From Burkholderia sp. Bp8992 (GTDB lineage Bacteria > Pseudomonadota > Gammaproteobacteria > Burkholderiales > Burkholderiaceae): a stretch of 64,000 bases of DNA. The notes under the pieces were generated by a model. It saw only the letters and a program-made list of their open reading frames with translations. It was not told the DNA's origin and did no database searches. This document shows, one piece after another, positions 54,513 through 64,000 of this stretch. The position numbers and the translations under genes were made by a program. The DNA lies in assembly GCF_003853705.1 (NCBI RefSeq), contig NZ_QTQI01000027.1, positions 42,120 to 106,119 on the forward strand, in the 5' to 3' direction. Numbering within the stretch: the stretch's first letter is position 1; each line of letters begins with the position of its first letter.

Positions 54513-54570
54513 TCCTGCCGTCACGCGCGGTGGCGGGAAGGCCGCGCAACGCGGCCTGGCGGGCCGGCGT

Positions 54571-55410
54571 TCAGCCGAGCTCGACGACCTTGTCCCACGC
54601 GAACGCTTGATTTTCGAGTTCGCCGGTGCGCCGGTGGATGTAGCCGCGCGGGTTGCACACCACGCGTGTTCCGCCGCCCGCAACGTAGTCGAATGACGTA
54701 TGGGTGTGGCCGTGAAGCCACAGATCCACCGGCGGCTGCACCAGTTCCGCCATGTCCGTCACAAACCCCGCCGACGCAAGATCTTCCGCATAGCGTGCCG
54801 CCAGCGAGCGCCGGTGCGGCGCATGATGGGTGACAACGATCGTCTTGCCCGCGAACGGCGTCGCGAGTTGCGTTTCCAGCCATTTACGGCTTTGCCGGTG
54901 CAGCGCGATCGCGTCGGCCGGCGAGAAATCCCGTTCAGGCGCACCCGGCGTACCCGGTGCCGCATGCAGCGCCGCGTCGTGCGGCCAGGTCACCTGGATC
55001 AGTCCCTTGAAATCGAGCATCACGCGCAGCGCGGCGTCGATCGCGCCGGCCATGCTGGCTTCGTCGCGGCCGAACAGCGAAAAATCGGCCCAGAGCGTCG
55101 TGCCGAGCACGCGGAAGCGCTGCTCGGGATCGACGTAGACGCCGTTGTTCAGGTAATGCACGTTGTCGAGCGCGTGCGCCGCGTCGCGCATCGCCGTCTC
55201 CAGCGCGCCGAATTCCCCGTCGTAATACTCGTGGTTGCCCGGCACGTAGACCACCGGCACGGAGGGATCGAACGTCTCGGCGGCCCAGCGCAGGCCCTCC
55301 GCGTGATTGTGGATGTCGCCGGCCAGCACGACGAGATCCGCGTCGGCATGCGCGATCACGTCGGGCTGGTTGCTTTCGAGATGCAGGTCGGACAGGACGC
55401 GGACTTTCAC
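54571..55410 (-). CDS. Calcineurin-like metallophosphoesterase
   Basis: A 279-residue metallophosphoesterase. The dinuclear metal motifs are in order: DLHLE (residues 8-12), GDIHNH (about 31-36), PGNHEYYD (about 57-64), THHAPH (about 195) and HGHTH near 234. No signal peptide, so cytoplasmic. The substrate cannot be told; the family includes cyclic-nucleotide and nucleotide phosphatases. It is the last gene of the wrbA-DUF2069-oxidase operon, 25 bases after the FAD enzyme. Confidence 0.9.
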   Translation of the reverse strand: MKVRVLSDLHLESNQPDVIAHADADLVVLAGDIHNHAEGLRWAAETFDPSVPVVYVPGNHEYYDGEFGALETAMRDAAHALDNVHYLNNGVYVDPEQRFRVLGTTLWADFSLFGRDEASMAGAIDAALRVMLDFKGLIQVTWPHDAALHAAPGTPGAPERDFSPADAIALHRQSRKWLETQLATPFAGKTIVVTHHAPHRRSLAARYAEDLASAGFVTDMAELVQPPVDLWLHGHTHTSFDYVAGGGTRVVCNPRGYIHRRTGELENQAFAWDKVVELG

Positions 55411-55435
55411 GGGCGGGGCTCCGGAGTGGGCGGCT

Positions 55436-56854
55436 TCAGCGCAGGACCTTGCCGGGATTCATCAGGCCGCGCGGGTCGAGCGCGGTCTTCAGCGTGCGCA
55501 TCAGCGTCGTCTCGACCGGCGCCTTGTAGCGCTGCGCGTCGTCGATCTTCAGCTGGCCGATCCCGTGCTCGGCGCTGATCGTGCCGTGGTGGCGGTGCAC
55601 GTTGTCGTACACGATCCGGTTGATCGGCGCCTGGAACGCCGCGAGGAACGCCTTCGCGTCGCCGCCTTCGGGCATCTGCACGTTGTAGTGGAGGTTGCCG
55701 TCGCCGAGGTGGCCGAACGTGACCATGCGTGCACCGGGCGCGGCCTGCTGGATCGCCGCGTCGGTCTCGTCGATGAAGCGTGCGACCGACGAGATCGGCA
55801 CCGCGATGTCGTGCTTGATGTTGAGCCCTTCGTCGGCCTGCGCGAGCGGGATATGCTCGCGCAGGTCCCAGAACGCGCGCGACTGCGCGAGATTCTCCGC
55901 GACCACCGCGTCGACCACGAGCCCCGCTTCGAACGCTTCTTCCATCAGTTTCTCGAACAGCGCGCGCGCATGCGCTTCGCTTTCGTTGTCGGACAGTTCG
56001 AGCAGCACCGTCTGCGCATGCGTCTGCGCGAACGGGCAGCGCAGTTGCGGGTAGTGCTTGCCGACCAGTTGCATGCAGAAATCCGACATCAGTTCGAAGC
56101 CGGTCAGGAGCGGCCCGGCCGCGCGCTGCGCGAGCGACAGGAAGTCGAGCGCCGCGTGCGGCGATTCGAGCGCGGCGAGTGCCGTGACCTGCGCGGCCGG
56201 CAGCGGATGCAGTTTCATCACGGCCGCCGTGATGATCCCGAGCGTGCCTTCCGCGCCGATGAACAGGTCGCGCAGGTCATAGCCCGTGTTGTCCTTGCGC
56301 AATCCGCGCAGGCCGTCCCAGATTTCGCCCTGCGGCGTCACGACCTCGAGCCCGAGGCACAGCTCGCGCGCGTTGCCGTAGCGCAGCACCGCGGTGCCGC
56401 CCGCATTGGTCGACAGGTTGCCGCCGATCGTGCAGCTGCCTTCCGCCGCGAGGCTCAGCGCGAACAGCCGGCCGCCTTCGCGGGCGCGTGCCTGCACGTC
56501 GGCGAGGATCACGCCGGCTTCGACGGTGATCGTGTTGTTGTGCGGATCGAGCGCGCGCACGCGGTTCAGGCGCGCGACGCTCAGCACGGCCTGGCTGCCG
56601 CTCGCGTCGGGCGTGGCGCCGCCGGCGAGGCCGGTGTTGCCGCCTTGCGGCACGAGCGCGACGCCGTGCGTGTTGGCGAGCTTCACGAGTGCGGCGACTT
56701 CAGCCGTGTTCGCGGGCTTCAGCACCGCGCACGCGGCGCCCTTGTAGCGGCGGCGCCAGTCGGTCAGGAACGGTTCGGTATCGTGCGGGTCGGTCAGCAC
56801 GTGGTCGGCGCCGATCGCGTCGCGGCACGCGGAAACGAAAGCTTCGGAGGACAT
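55436..56854 (-). CDS. FAD-binding D-2-hydroxyacid dehydrogenase family oxidoreductase
   Basis: A roughly 472-residue flavoprotein of the GlcD/D-2-hydroxyglutarate dehydrogenase family. The PCMH-type FAD domain has LVPQGGNTGLAGGATP near residue 70, GGNLSTNAGGTAVLRYGNAR near 147 and GAEGTLGIITA near 202. The C-terminal FAD-oxidase domain has GHLGDGNLHYNV near 380 and SAEHGIGQLK near 430. The start region is GTG-ATG-ATG; AAGG favours the second ATG at 56854. It lies about 20 bases after the DUF2069 gene. Whether it acts on D-lactate, glycolate or D-2-hydroxyglutarate is not decided. Confidence 0.9.
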   Translation of the reverse strand: MSSEAFVSACRDAIGADHVLTDPHDTEPFLTDWRRRYKGAACAVLKPANTAEVAALVKLANTHGVALVPQGGNTGLAGGATPDASGSQAVLSVARLNRVRALDPHNNTITVEAGVILADVQARAREGGRLFALSLAAEGSCTIGGNLSTNAGGTAVLRYGNARELCLGLEVVTPQGEIWDGLRGLRKDNTGYDLRDLFIGAEGTLGIITAAVMKLHPLPAAQVTALAALESPHAALDFLSLAQRAAGPLLTGFELMSDFCMQLVGKHYPQLRCPFAQTHAQTVLLELSDNESEAHARALFEKLMEEAFEAGLVVDAVVAENLAQSRAFWDLREHIPLAQADEGLNIKHDIAVPISSVARFIDETDAAIQQAAPGARMVTFGHLGDGNLHYNVQMPEGGDAKAFLAAFQAPINRIVYDNVHRHHGTISAEHGIGQLKIDDAQRYKAPVETTLMRTLKTALDPRGLMNPGKVLR

Positions 56855-56875
56855 CATCACCTTGTCGCGTAAGGG

Positions 56876-57888
<1,013 letters not shown>

Positions 57889-58030
57889 CTACGGAGCCGC
57901 ATGCGGCCGCGCGCGTGCCCGGTGCAGTCGGCCCCTGCTGGAATCGAGCGGCTATTATAGGGGCTGAAGCCGTCGCGCAGCGCGGCGGCGGCGCGCCATG
58001 AGGCGCGCGGCATCAGGAAGGAGAAGTCGT

Positions 58031-59362
58031 TTGCCGAAGTTGAGCGTCGATCTCGACACCCTCAAGCGCCTCGCGCAGTTCGCGGCCCGGCGCAGCGCCG
58101 AGGATCGCATCCCGCAAGTGGCGGGCAGCCTGACCTTCACGACGATGCTGGCGCTCGTGCCGCTCGTGACGGTCGCGTTCGCGCTGTTCACCGCGTTCCC
58201 GATGTTCGCGTCGTTCCAGATCTCGCTGCAGGGCTTCCTCGCGGATCACCTGATGCCTGCGCAGTTCAACGTCCAGATCTTCAAGTACCTGAACCAGTTC
58301 GCGTCGAAGGCCAAGGGGCTGACGACGGCCGGCCTGATCGTGCTCGTCGTCACGTCGGTGATGACGATGATGACGATCGAATCGGCGTTCAACCTGATCT
58401 GGCGCGTGCGCAAGCCGCGGCCGTTCGCGCAGCGCGTGCTCGCGTACTGGGCGCTGATCACGCTTGGGCCCTTGCTGTTCGGCGTGAGCCTGTCGATCTC
58501 GTCGTACCTGTTCACGCAGTCGCTCGCATTCACCGGCGCGGGGCCGTCCACGTCGATCGTCGAGTGGCTGCTCGCGCTCGTCTCGCTGCCGCTGACGGTG
58601 CTCGCGTTCACGCTGCTGTACGTGTACCTGCCGAACTGTGCGGTCGCGTGGCGCGACGCGGTGATCGGCGGCCTGTTCGCGGCCGTCGCGTTCGAGCTCG
58701 CGAAGCGCGGCTTCGGCTACTACGTGCGGCGCATTCCGACCTATACGGCCGTCTACGGCGCGTTCGCGGCGCTGCCGGTGTTCCTGCTGTGGGTGTACCT
58801 GAGCTGGTTCATCGCGCTGCTCGGCGCGATGGTGGCGTCCGCGCTGCCGGCGATCCGCGTCGGCCAGTTCCACCGCATTCACTATCCGGGCAGCGACCTG
58901 CTCGACGCGCTCGAACTGCTCGCGCGGCTGGCCGAAGCGCGCGCGGCCGGCAAGCGCGGCTACACGGCAATGCGGCTGGCGACCATGCTGCGCTGCGACA
59001 TGGAAACCGCGCAGCGGTTATTGACGACGATGGAGGAGCGCGAGTGGATTGCGCGGCTCGAAGGCGGCGGCGAGACCACGCCGCGCTACATCCTGCTCGC
59101 GAATCCGGAGCAGCTGACGCTCGCGCAACTGTTCGACGTGCTGGTGATCGACCGCACGGAGCTGACCTATCAGCTGCAGCGTCGCCGCAGCCACGTCGAA
59201 GGCGCGGCGCTGCTCGCGGTGCTGTCGAGCGACCGGTTCGACGTGTCGCTTGCGTCGCTGATCGCCGCGCACCGGCTCGCGGGCGCGCAGCCGGCCGGGA
59301 GCGGCGGGCAGGCACCCGACGGCGTGCCCGACCCGCACGCGCGGCCGCCGCGGCCTGCATGA
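58031..59362 (+). CDS. YihY/BrkB family inner-membrane protein
   Basis: A roughly 443-residue protein with six membrane helices in the first 280 residues, then a cytoplasmic winged-helix-like C-terminal part (MRLATMLRCDMETAQRLLTT). Family segments: QVAGSLTFTTMLALVPLVTV near residue 32 and VYGAFAALPVFLLWVYLSWF near 240. I chose TTG 58031 because GGAAGGAGAAG lies 7 bases upstream; the ATG eleven codons earlier has no such site. The family was once linked to RNase BN by mistake; its role is unknown. The last 25 residues are Pro/Gly-rich. Confidence 0.88.
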   Translation: MPKLSVDLDTLKRLAQFAARRSAEDRIPQVAGSLTFTTMLALVPLVTVAFALFTAFPMFASFQISLQGFLADHLMPAQFNVQIFKYLNQFASKAKGLTTAGLIVLVVTSVMTMMTIESAFNLIWRVRKPRPFAQRVLAYWALITLGPLLFGVSLSISSYLFTQSLAFTGAGPSTSIVEWLLALVSLPLTVLAFTLLYVYLPNCAVAWRDAVIGGLFAAVAFELAKRGFGYYVRRIPTYTAVYGAFAALPVFLLWVYLSWFIALLGAMVASALPAIRVGQFHRIHYPGSDLLDALELLARLAEARAAGKRGYTAMRLATMLRCDMETAQRLLTTMEEREWIARLEGGGETTPRYILLANPEQLTLAQLFDVLVIDRTELTYQLQRRRSHVEGAALLAVLSSDRFDVSLASLIAAHRLAGAQPAGSGGQAPDGVPDPHARPPRPA

Positions 59363-59377
59363 AGGCGGCGCCCGGCG

Positions 59378-59695
59378 CTACAGCGGAATCTTGCCGGTGC
59401 AGATGTCCTTGAACATCACCCAGTCGCCCATCAGGCTGTAGATCGGGTGCCGGAACGTGGCCGGGCGGTTCTTCTCGAAGAAGAAGTGTCCGACCCACGC
59501 GAACCCGTAGCCGCAGACGATCGCCGCCGGCAGCCACAGCCAGTGGCCCGTCGCGATCGCCATCGCGACGCAGCCGATCACGCCGAGCGAGCCGATGAAG
59601 TGCAGCCGCCGCGAAGTCAGGTTCTGGTGTTCGTTCAGGTAATACGGGTAGAAATCAGCGAAGCTGGCGAATTGCTCGGAATGCGTATGCGCCAT
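59378..59695 (-). CDS. DUF962 / Mpo1-like membrane protein
   Basis: A 105-residue protein with two to three hydrophobic segments. The N-terminal YYLNEHQNLTSRRLHFIGSL and central YGFAWVGHFFFEKNRPATF segments define the DUF962/Mpo1-like family, whose yeast member is an iron-dependent dioxygenase acting on 2-hydroxy fatty acids. The conserved histidines (HxxxHxxG-type and GHFFFE) are present. It converges on the YihY gene with 15 bases between stops. Confidence 0.9.
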   Translation of the reverse strand: MAHTHSEQFASFADFYPYYLNEHQNLTSRRLHFIGSLGVIGCVAMAIATGHWLWLPAAIVCGYGFAWVGHFFFEKNRPATFRHPIYSLMGDWVMFKDICTGKIPL

Positions 59696-59852
59696 GGCCG
59701 TCTCCTCGGGCCGCCATCGATAGGGTCATTGTGCGGCGGCCGGCCCGGGTCCGCAAGCGGCGGCGGGCCGCCGCGCCGGGCCGCGCTTTCCTTTTGACAG
59801 GCTTTCCGATAGGATCGAAAGAGATTTTGCATTCAAGCATGAGGGGACTACG

Positions 59853-60308
59853 ATGCGCGTCAGCGATATTCTGAAAGTGAAGGGCAACACGCTGTTTACG
59901 GTGACGCCCGATAAGCCGCTGCGCGAAGCGGTCGATACGATGGCCGAACACGATATCGGTTCGTTGGTCGTGATGGAGTACGGCGATCTCGTCGGGATGC
60001 TGACGTTCCGCGAGATCATCCTGCGCCTGCACGTGAACGGCGGCGCGATCGGCGACGTCCAGGTGCGCAAGGTGATGGACGAGCCGCTCACGTGTACGCC
60101 GGAAACCGACGTCAACGAAGTGCGCCGGATGATGCTCGAGCGTCACGCGCGCTACATGCCGGTGCTCGACAAGAAGGTGCTGATGGGCGTCATTTCGTTC
60201 TACGACGTCGCGAAGACGGTCGTCGAGGCGCAGAGCTTCGAGAACCGGATGCTGAAGGCGTACATCCGCGACTGGCCGGAATCGGAAGCCGAAGCGCACA
60301 AGCCGTGA
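59853..60308 (+). CDS. Twin CBS-domain protein
   Basis: A 151-residue protein made of two CBS motifs (about residues 7-65 and 72-130), the pair forming one adenosine-nucleotide-binding Bateman module. It starts MRVSDILKVKGNTLF and contains AEHDIGSLVVMEYGDLVGML and RHARYMPVLDKKVLMGVISF. It has no attached catalytic domain, so a regulatory role is likely. A TTGACA hexamer lies at 59794 but no clear -10 at standard spacing. A strong terminator follows. Confidence 0.92.
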   Translation: MRVSDILKVKGNTLFTVTPDKPLREAVDTMAEHDIGSLVVMEYGDLVGMLTFREIILRLHVNGGAIGDVQVRKVMDEPLTCTPETDVNEVRRMMLERHARYMPVLDKKVLMGVISFYDVAKTVVEAQSFENRMLKAYIRDWPESEAEAHKP

Positions 60309-60357
60309 ACCATGCCGCGCCCGGCACCTTGATGCATGGGCGCCGCCATCCGGCACG

Positions 60358-60392
60358 CGGCGGCGCAGGCTTGTCCTGCGCCGCCGTTTTTT
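60358..60392 (+). terminator. Rho-independent terminator after the CBS gene
   Basis: A perfect 12-bp stem CGGCGGCGCAGG / CCTGCGCCGCCG with loop CTTGT is followed by six T (60387-60392). It is a textbook intrinsic terminator. Confidence 0.95.
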
Positions 60393-60447
60393 CAACGACA
60401 ACACGAGGCCCGCGCAGCTTCGCCGAGACGACGCGCGCGTATTCCGC

Positions 60448-62382
60448 ATGAGCGATCACACGCAAGCCACTTCGGGGCGGCGCGACGAACGGCGCGCCCA
60501 CGCATCGCAGTTCGACCTGCTGCGCGAGCGCCGTTTCGCGCCGTTCTTCACGACCCAGTTCCTCGGCGCGCTGAACGACAACGTCTTCAAGATCGGCTTC
60601 ACGTCGCTCGTCACCTATCACACCGCACGGTTCTCCGGCGTCGACGCGAAGACGGCCGCGTTCCTGATCTCCGCGATCTTCATTCTGCCGTTCGTGCTGT
60701 TCTCGGCGACGTCCGGCCAGATCGCCGACAAATACGACAAGGCGACCCTCACGCGCTTCGTGAAGACCTTCGAGATCGTGCTGATGCTCGTCGGCGCGGC
60801 CGGTTTCGTCACGCACAGCGCGACGCTGCTGTATCTGTGCACGTTCATGATGGGGATGCACTCGACGCTGTTCGGGCCCGTCAAGTATTCGTACCTGCCG
60901 CAGCATCTGGGCGAGCATGAGCTGGTCGGCGGCAACGGCCTCGTCGAAATGGGCACGTTCATCGCGATCCTGATCGGCACGATCATCGGCGGTGCGGCCG
61001 CGGGCATCGAAGGCGCCGGCGAGCGCGTGCTCGCGGTAAGCGTCGTGGCAATCGCGCTCGCGGGGCGGCTCGTCGCGCAGCGCGTGCCGTCGACGCCCGC
61101 GCCGCAGCCCGATCTCGTGATCAACTGGAATCCGTTCAGCGAAACATGGCGCAACCTCGGGCTCGCGCGCCAGAACCGCACCGTGTTCCTCAGCCTGCTC
61201 GGCATCTCGTGGCTGTGGTTCGTCGGCGCGACGTTCCTCACGTCGTTCTTCAATTTTGCGAAGGACGTGCTGTCCGCGAGCCCCGACGTCGTCACGATCC
61301 TGCTCGCGACGTTCTCGGTCGGCATCGGCCTCGGCTCGCTGCTGTGCGAGCGGCTGTCGCAGCGGCGGGTCGAGATCGGCCTCGTGCCGCTCGGCTCGAT
61401 CGGCATCAGCGTGTTCGCGATCGAGCTGTATTTCGCGAGCCACGCGCTGCCGTCGCCTGGCCACCTGCTGTCGGTCGGCGAGTTCCTGGCCGGTGCGCGC
61501 CACTGGCGCATCCTGGCCGACCTGTTCCTGCTCGCGATGTTCGGCGGCTTCTACAGCGTGCCGCTGTACGCGCTGATCCAGAGCCGCAGCGCGCCGACGC
61601 ACCGCGCGCGGATCATCGCCGCGAACAACATCCTGAACGCGCTGTTCATGATCCTGTCGGCCGTGATGGCGATGGGGCTGACCAAGGCCGGCGTCGACAT
61701 CCCGGGGCTGTTCCTCGTCACCGCGCTCCTGAACGTGATCGTCGCGACGTATATCTACCTGCTCGTGCCCGAGTTCCTGCTGCGCTTCGTCGCGTGGGTG
61801 CTCGTGCATACGTTCTACCGGATCCGCCTCGTCCATGCGGAGCGGATCCCGGCGGAAGGGGCGGCCGTGCTCGTGTGCAACCACGTCAGCTACGTCGACG
61901 CGCTCGTGCTGGCCGCCGCGAGCCCGCGCCCGATCCGTTTCGTGATGGATCACCGGATCTTCAAGACGCGCTTCGCGAGCTGGGTGTTCCGGCATGCGAA
62001 GGCGATCCCGATCGCGCCGCGCCACGAGGATCCCGCGATGCTCGCGCGCGCGTACGACTTGTGCGAGGCCGCGCTGAAGGAAGGCGAACTCGTGTGCATC
62101 TTCCCCGAGGGCAAGCTGACGAAGACGGGCGACATCAATACGTTCCATCACGGCATCACCGAGATCCTGGGCCGCACGCCGGCCCCCGTGATCCCGATGG
62201 CGCTGCGCGGGCTGTGGGGCAGCTATTTCTCGCGGCATTCCGATGCGCGGATGCCGCGCCCCATCAAGCGCGGCGTGATGAGCCGGCTGACGCTGGCGGT
62301 CGGCGAGCCGATCGCGGCATCGGTCGCGACGCCCGAGTTGTTGCAGGCGGCGGTGACCGAGCTGCGCGGCGCGCGGAAGTAG
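60448..62382 (+). CDS. MFS transporter - 1-acylglycerol-3-phosphate acyltransferase fusion (LplT-PlsC-like)
   Basis: A 644-residue fusion. Residues about 30-410 are an MFS domain resembling the lysophospholipid transporter LplT (FFTTQFLGALNDNVFKIGFT near residue 31). Residues about 425-640 are a PlsC-type acyltransferase with the HX4D motif in CNHVSYVDA (His about 478) and FPEGKLTK near 553. In Escherichia coli LplT works with Aas (acyltransferase plus acyl-ACP synthetase). Here the synthetase domain is absent. The likely role is flipping and re-acylating lysophospholipids at the inner membrane; that is inference. It starts 55 bases after the CBS terminator. Confidence 0.92.
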   Translation: MSDHTQATSGRRDERRAHASQFDLLRERRFAPFFTTQFLGALNDNVFKIGFTSLVTYHTARFSGVDAKTAAFLISAIFILPFVLFSATSGQIADKYDKATLTRFVKTFEIVLMLVGAAGFVTHSATLLYLCTFMMGMHSTLFGPVKYSYLPQHLGEHELVGGNGLVEMGTFIAILIGTIIGGAAAGIEGAGERVLAVSVVAIALAGRLVAQRVPSTPAPQPDLVINWNPFSETWRNLGLARQNRTVFLSLLGISWLWFVGATFLTSFFNFAKDVLSASPDVVTILLATFSVGIGLGSLLCERLSQRRVEIGLVPLGSIGISVFAIELYFASHALPSPGHLLSVGEFLAGARHWRILADLFLLAMFGGFYSVPLYALIQSRSAPTHRARIIAANNILNALFMILSAVMAMGLTKAGVDIPGLFLVTALLNVIVATYIYLLVPEFLLRFVAWVLVHTFYRIRLVHAERIPAEGAAVLVCNHVSYVDALVLAAASPRPIRFVMDHRIFKTRFASWVFRHAKAIPIAPRHEDPAMLARAYDLCEAALKEGELVCIFPEGKLTKTGDINTFHHGITEILGRTPAPVIPMALRGLWGSYFSRHSDARMPRPIKRGVMSRLTLAVGEPIAASVATPELLQAAVTELRGARK

Positions 62383-62672
62383 GCAGGTGCCGGGTCCGGC
62401 GCGGGATGATCGATCCGCGCATCGGGCCGGGATGGCGGCCCCGGTTCGGCGGGTCCCGGGCGCAACGCCGAGGGCCCGCGATCGCCTACTTGCCTCATAC
62501 CTTCCCTTATCCGCGGCCGGCCCGTGTGGTCTGAACGGTTCACACGGCCCGCGGGTCCGGGACGGCTGGCATAATAGCGGTTTACCTCTTTTTCTCGACC
62601 GGCAAACGGATCGGCCTGCCTGCGGCCCTGGCAGTGCATCGGTTTGCCCATTTCTCTTTGGGCGGTTCCATC

Positions 62673-63773
62673 ATGTCCGGCAATACCCTCGGCACGCTTT
62701 TCACTGTCACGACCTTCGGCGAATCGCACGGTCCCGCGATCGGCTGCGTGATCGACGGCTGCCCGCCGGGGATGGCGCTGACCGAAGCCGACATCCAGGT
62801 CGAACTCGATCGCCGCAAGCCCGGCACGTCGCGGCACGTGACGCAACGGCAGGAGGCCGACGAGGTCGAGATCCTGTCGGGCGTGTTCGAAGGCGTGACG
62901 ACCGGCACGCCGATCGCGCTGCTGATCCGCAACACCGACCAGCGCAGCAAGGACTACGGCAACATCGTCGAGACGTTCCGTCCCGGTCACGCCGACTACA
63001 CCTACTGGCAGAAGTACGGCATCCGCGACTACCGTGGCGGCGGCCGCTCGTCCGCGCGCCTGACCGCGCCGATCGTCGGTGCGGGCGCGGTCGCGAAGAA
63101 GTGGCTGCGCGAGCGCTTCGGCGTCGAGGTGCGCGGCTACATGAGCGGCTTGGGCGAGATCGACGTGCCGTTCGTCGACTGGTCGCACGTGCGCGAGAAC
63201 CCGTTCTTCTCGCCGAATGCGGCGATCGTGCCGGAACTCGAGGCGTACATGGACGCGCTGCGCAAGGATGGCGATTCGATCGGCGCGCGCATCGACGTCG
63301 TCGCGTCGGGGGTGCCGGTCGGCTGGGGCGAACCCGTATTCGACCGTCTCGATGCCGATATCGCGAAGGCGATGATGAGCATCAACGCGGTGAAGGGCGT
63401 CGAGATCGGCGCGGGCTTCGACAGCGTCGCGCAGCGCGGCTCGGTGCACGGCGACGAACTGACGCCGGGCGGCTTCGTCGGCAACCATGCGGGCGGCGTG
63501 CTCGGCGGGATTTCGACGGGGCAGGACATCACCGTGTCGATCGCGATCAAGCCGACGTCGAGCATCCGTACGCCGCGCCGTTCGATCACGAAGGCAGGCG
63601 ACGAGGCGACGGTCGAGACGTTCGGCCGCCACGATCCGTGCGTCGGCATTCGTGCGACGCCGATCGCCGAGTCGATGCTCGCACTGGTGCTGATCGATCA
63701 CGCGCTGCGCCATCGTGCGCAGTGCGGCGATGTCGAGACGTCGACGCCGAAGATTGCCGGCAGCGCGACCTGA
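62673..63773 (+). CDS. aroC: Chorismate synthase
   Basis: AroC makes chorismate from 5-enolpyruvylshikimate 3-phosphate using reduced FMN. The 366-residue protein has the conserved segments [14 protein letters not shown] (residues 16-29), [25 protein letters not shown] and GGISTGQDI, and the C-terminal RHDPC-like GRHDPCVG. The start at 62673 ([20 protein letters not shown]) is the family N-terminus. CATAAT at 62570 in the 290-base gap upstream could be its -10; the gap also has an imperfect GGCCCGTGTG/CACACGGCCC hairpin near 62518-62551. A terminator follows. Confidence 0.98.
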   Translation: MSGNTLGTLFTVTTFGESHGPAIGCVIDGCPPGMALTEADIQVELDRRKPGTSRHVTQRQEADEVEILSGVFEGVTTGTPIALLIRNTDQRSKDYGNIVETFRPGHADYTYWQKYGIRDYRGGGRSSARLTAPIVGAGAVAKKWLRERFGVEVRGYMSGLGEIDVPFVDWSHVRENPFFSPNAAIVPELEAYMDALRKDGDSIGARIDVVASGVPVGWGEPVFDRLDADIAKAMMSINAVKGVEIGAGFDSVAQRGSVHGDELTPGGFVGNHAGGVLGGISTGQDITVSIAIKPTSSIRTPRRSITKAGDEATVETFGRHDPCVGIRATPIAESMLALVLIDHALRHRAQCGDVETSTPKIAGSAT

Positions 63774-63824
63774 CGCAAGCGGGGCGGGGCGCGGCGTCTC
63801 GCCTGACGGCCTGCCAAGATTGCA

Positions 63825-63857
63825 AAACGGGGCGCTGCGTCAAGCAGCGCCCCGTTT
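63825..63857. terminator. Terminator between aroC and the ETF-QO gene
   Basis: A perfect 14-bp stem AAACGGGGCGCTGC / GCAGCGCCCCGTTT with loop GTCAA lies between convergent genes. A and T flanks suit termination in both directions. Confidence 0.88.
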
Positions 63858-63910
63858 CGTTTGTGGCGGTCCACAAAAGCGCGCCGCGCGTGGCGGCGCG
63901 TTCCGGCGGA

Positions 63911-64000
63911 TTACATGTTCGGATAATTCGGCCCGCCGCCGCCTTCGGGCGTGACCCACACGATGTTCTGCGTCGGGTCCTTGATGTCGCAGGTCTTGCA
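63911..64000 (-). CDS. Electron transfer flavoprotein-ubiquinone oxidoreductase, C-terminal end (partial)
   Basis: Thirty codons on the minus strand run from the window edge to a TAA at 63911-63913. They encode CKTCDIKDPTQNIVWVTPEG then GGGPNYPNM. This is the conserved C-terminus of ETF-QO, which passes electrons from electron transfer flavoprotein to ubiquinone. The CKTCDIKDP segment belongs to its 4Fe-4S cluster-binding region. The rest of the gene lies to the right of the window. Confidence 0.9.
   Translation of the reverse strand, partial: CKTCDIKDPTQNIVWVTPEGGGGPNYPNM

Noticed and set aside
59794-59822. TTGACA upstream of the CBS gene as a full promoter
   Set aside because: The -35 is perfect, but no acceptable -10 lies 16-18 bp downstream, so I did not list it as a promoter.

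Overview
The window is high-GC (roughly two thirds G+C) chromosomal DNA with dense, operon-organised genes. Gene content and protein style point to a beta-proteobacterium of the genus Burkholderia, most likely the B. cepacia complex. Supporting signs are a ribose-type inositol ABC transporter beside an iolC-aldolase fusion, an Aae-like efflux operon ending in a NodT lipoprotein, the fosmidomycin-resistance MFS protein, and an MFS-PlsC fusion. I saw no rRNA, tRNA, CRISPR array, insertion sequence or prophage. It reads as core and near-core chromosome.

Layout. 1-4.7 kb: an unrecognised (possibly partial) gene, a family III CoA-transferase and divergent alaS with a strong terminator. 4.8-7.1 kb: a LysR regulator divergent from a YbfB/YjiJ-type MFS transporter, sharing an AT-rich inverted repeat. 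7.2-11.9 kb: a NUDIX hydrolase, a hotdog thioesterase and a tightly overlapping livHMGF transporter set with no substrate-binding protein and an unusual LivF Walker A motif. 12.1-12.8 kb: a short-chain dehydrogenase.

12.9-30.2 kb is a large myo-inositol utilisation locus. On the minus strand lie iolC(-aldolase), iolD, iolE, iolB and a UPF0303 gene. Divergent on the plus strand are a periplasmic binding protein, ATPase and permease, then two xylose-isomerase-like TIM-barrel proteins alternating with two Gfo/Idh/MocA oxidoreductases, and an RpiR-type regulator. iolA (methylmalonate/malonate-semialdehyde dehydrogenase) converges on the regulator gene and faces a LysR gene. Together these import inositol, oxidise it (IolG), dehydrate it (IolE), open the ring (IolD), isomerise (IolB), phosphorylate and cleave (IolC fusion), and convert malonate semialdehyde to acetyl-CoA (IolA). 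The divergent iolC/transporter promoter region carries a perfect GGAA-N6-TTCC site and a near-copy exactly 30 bp away, good candidates for the RpiR-type IolR operator.

31.3-37.5 kb: tusA, a small unrecognised protein, then an envelope-signalling operon of an OmpR-type response regulator, a secreted LysM-FecR protein, a CHASE2 histidine kinase and a lipoprotein. 37.6-46.1 kb: galU, valS, a divergent UvrD/Rep-type helicase, an MTA/SAH nucleosidase-like protein and the Fsr-like MFS exporter. 46.5-48.2 kb: a methyl-accepting chemotaxis protein with a possible sigma-28 promoter. 48.2-54.2 kb: an Aae-like aromatic-acid/drug efflux operon (NodT lipoprotein, FUSC protein, DUF1656 protein, HlyD-type adaptor) with a divergent LysR gene.

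54.3-64 kb: a 50-residue membrane protein; a four-gene operon (wrbA, DUF2069, FAD-linked 2-hydroxyacid dehydrogenase, metallophosphoesterase); a YihY/BrkB membrane protein; a DUF962 protein; a CBS-domain protein with a textbook terminator; an MFS-acyltransferase fusion; aroC; and the last 29 codons of the ETF-ubiquinone oxidoreductase gene running in from the right edge.

Start sites were chosen by eye from Shine-Dalgarno spacing, overlaps and family N-termini. Promoter and operator calls are pattern matches only.
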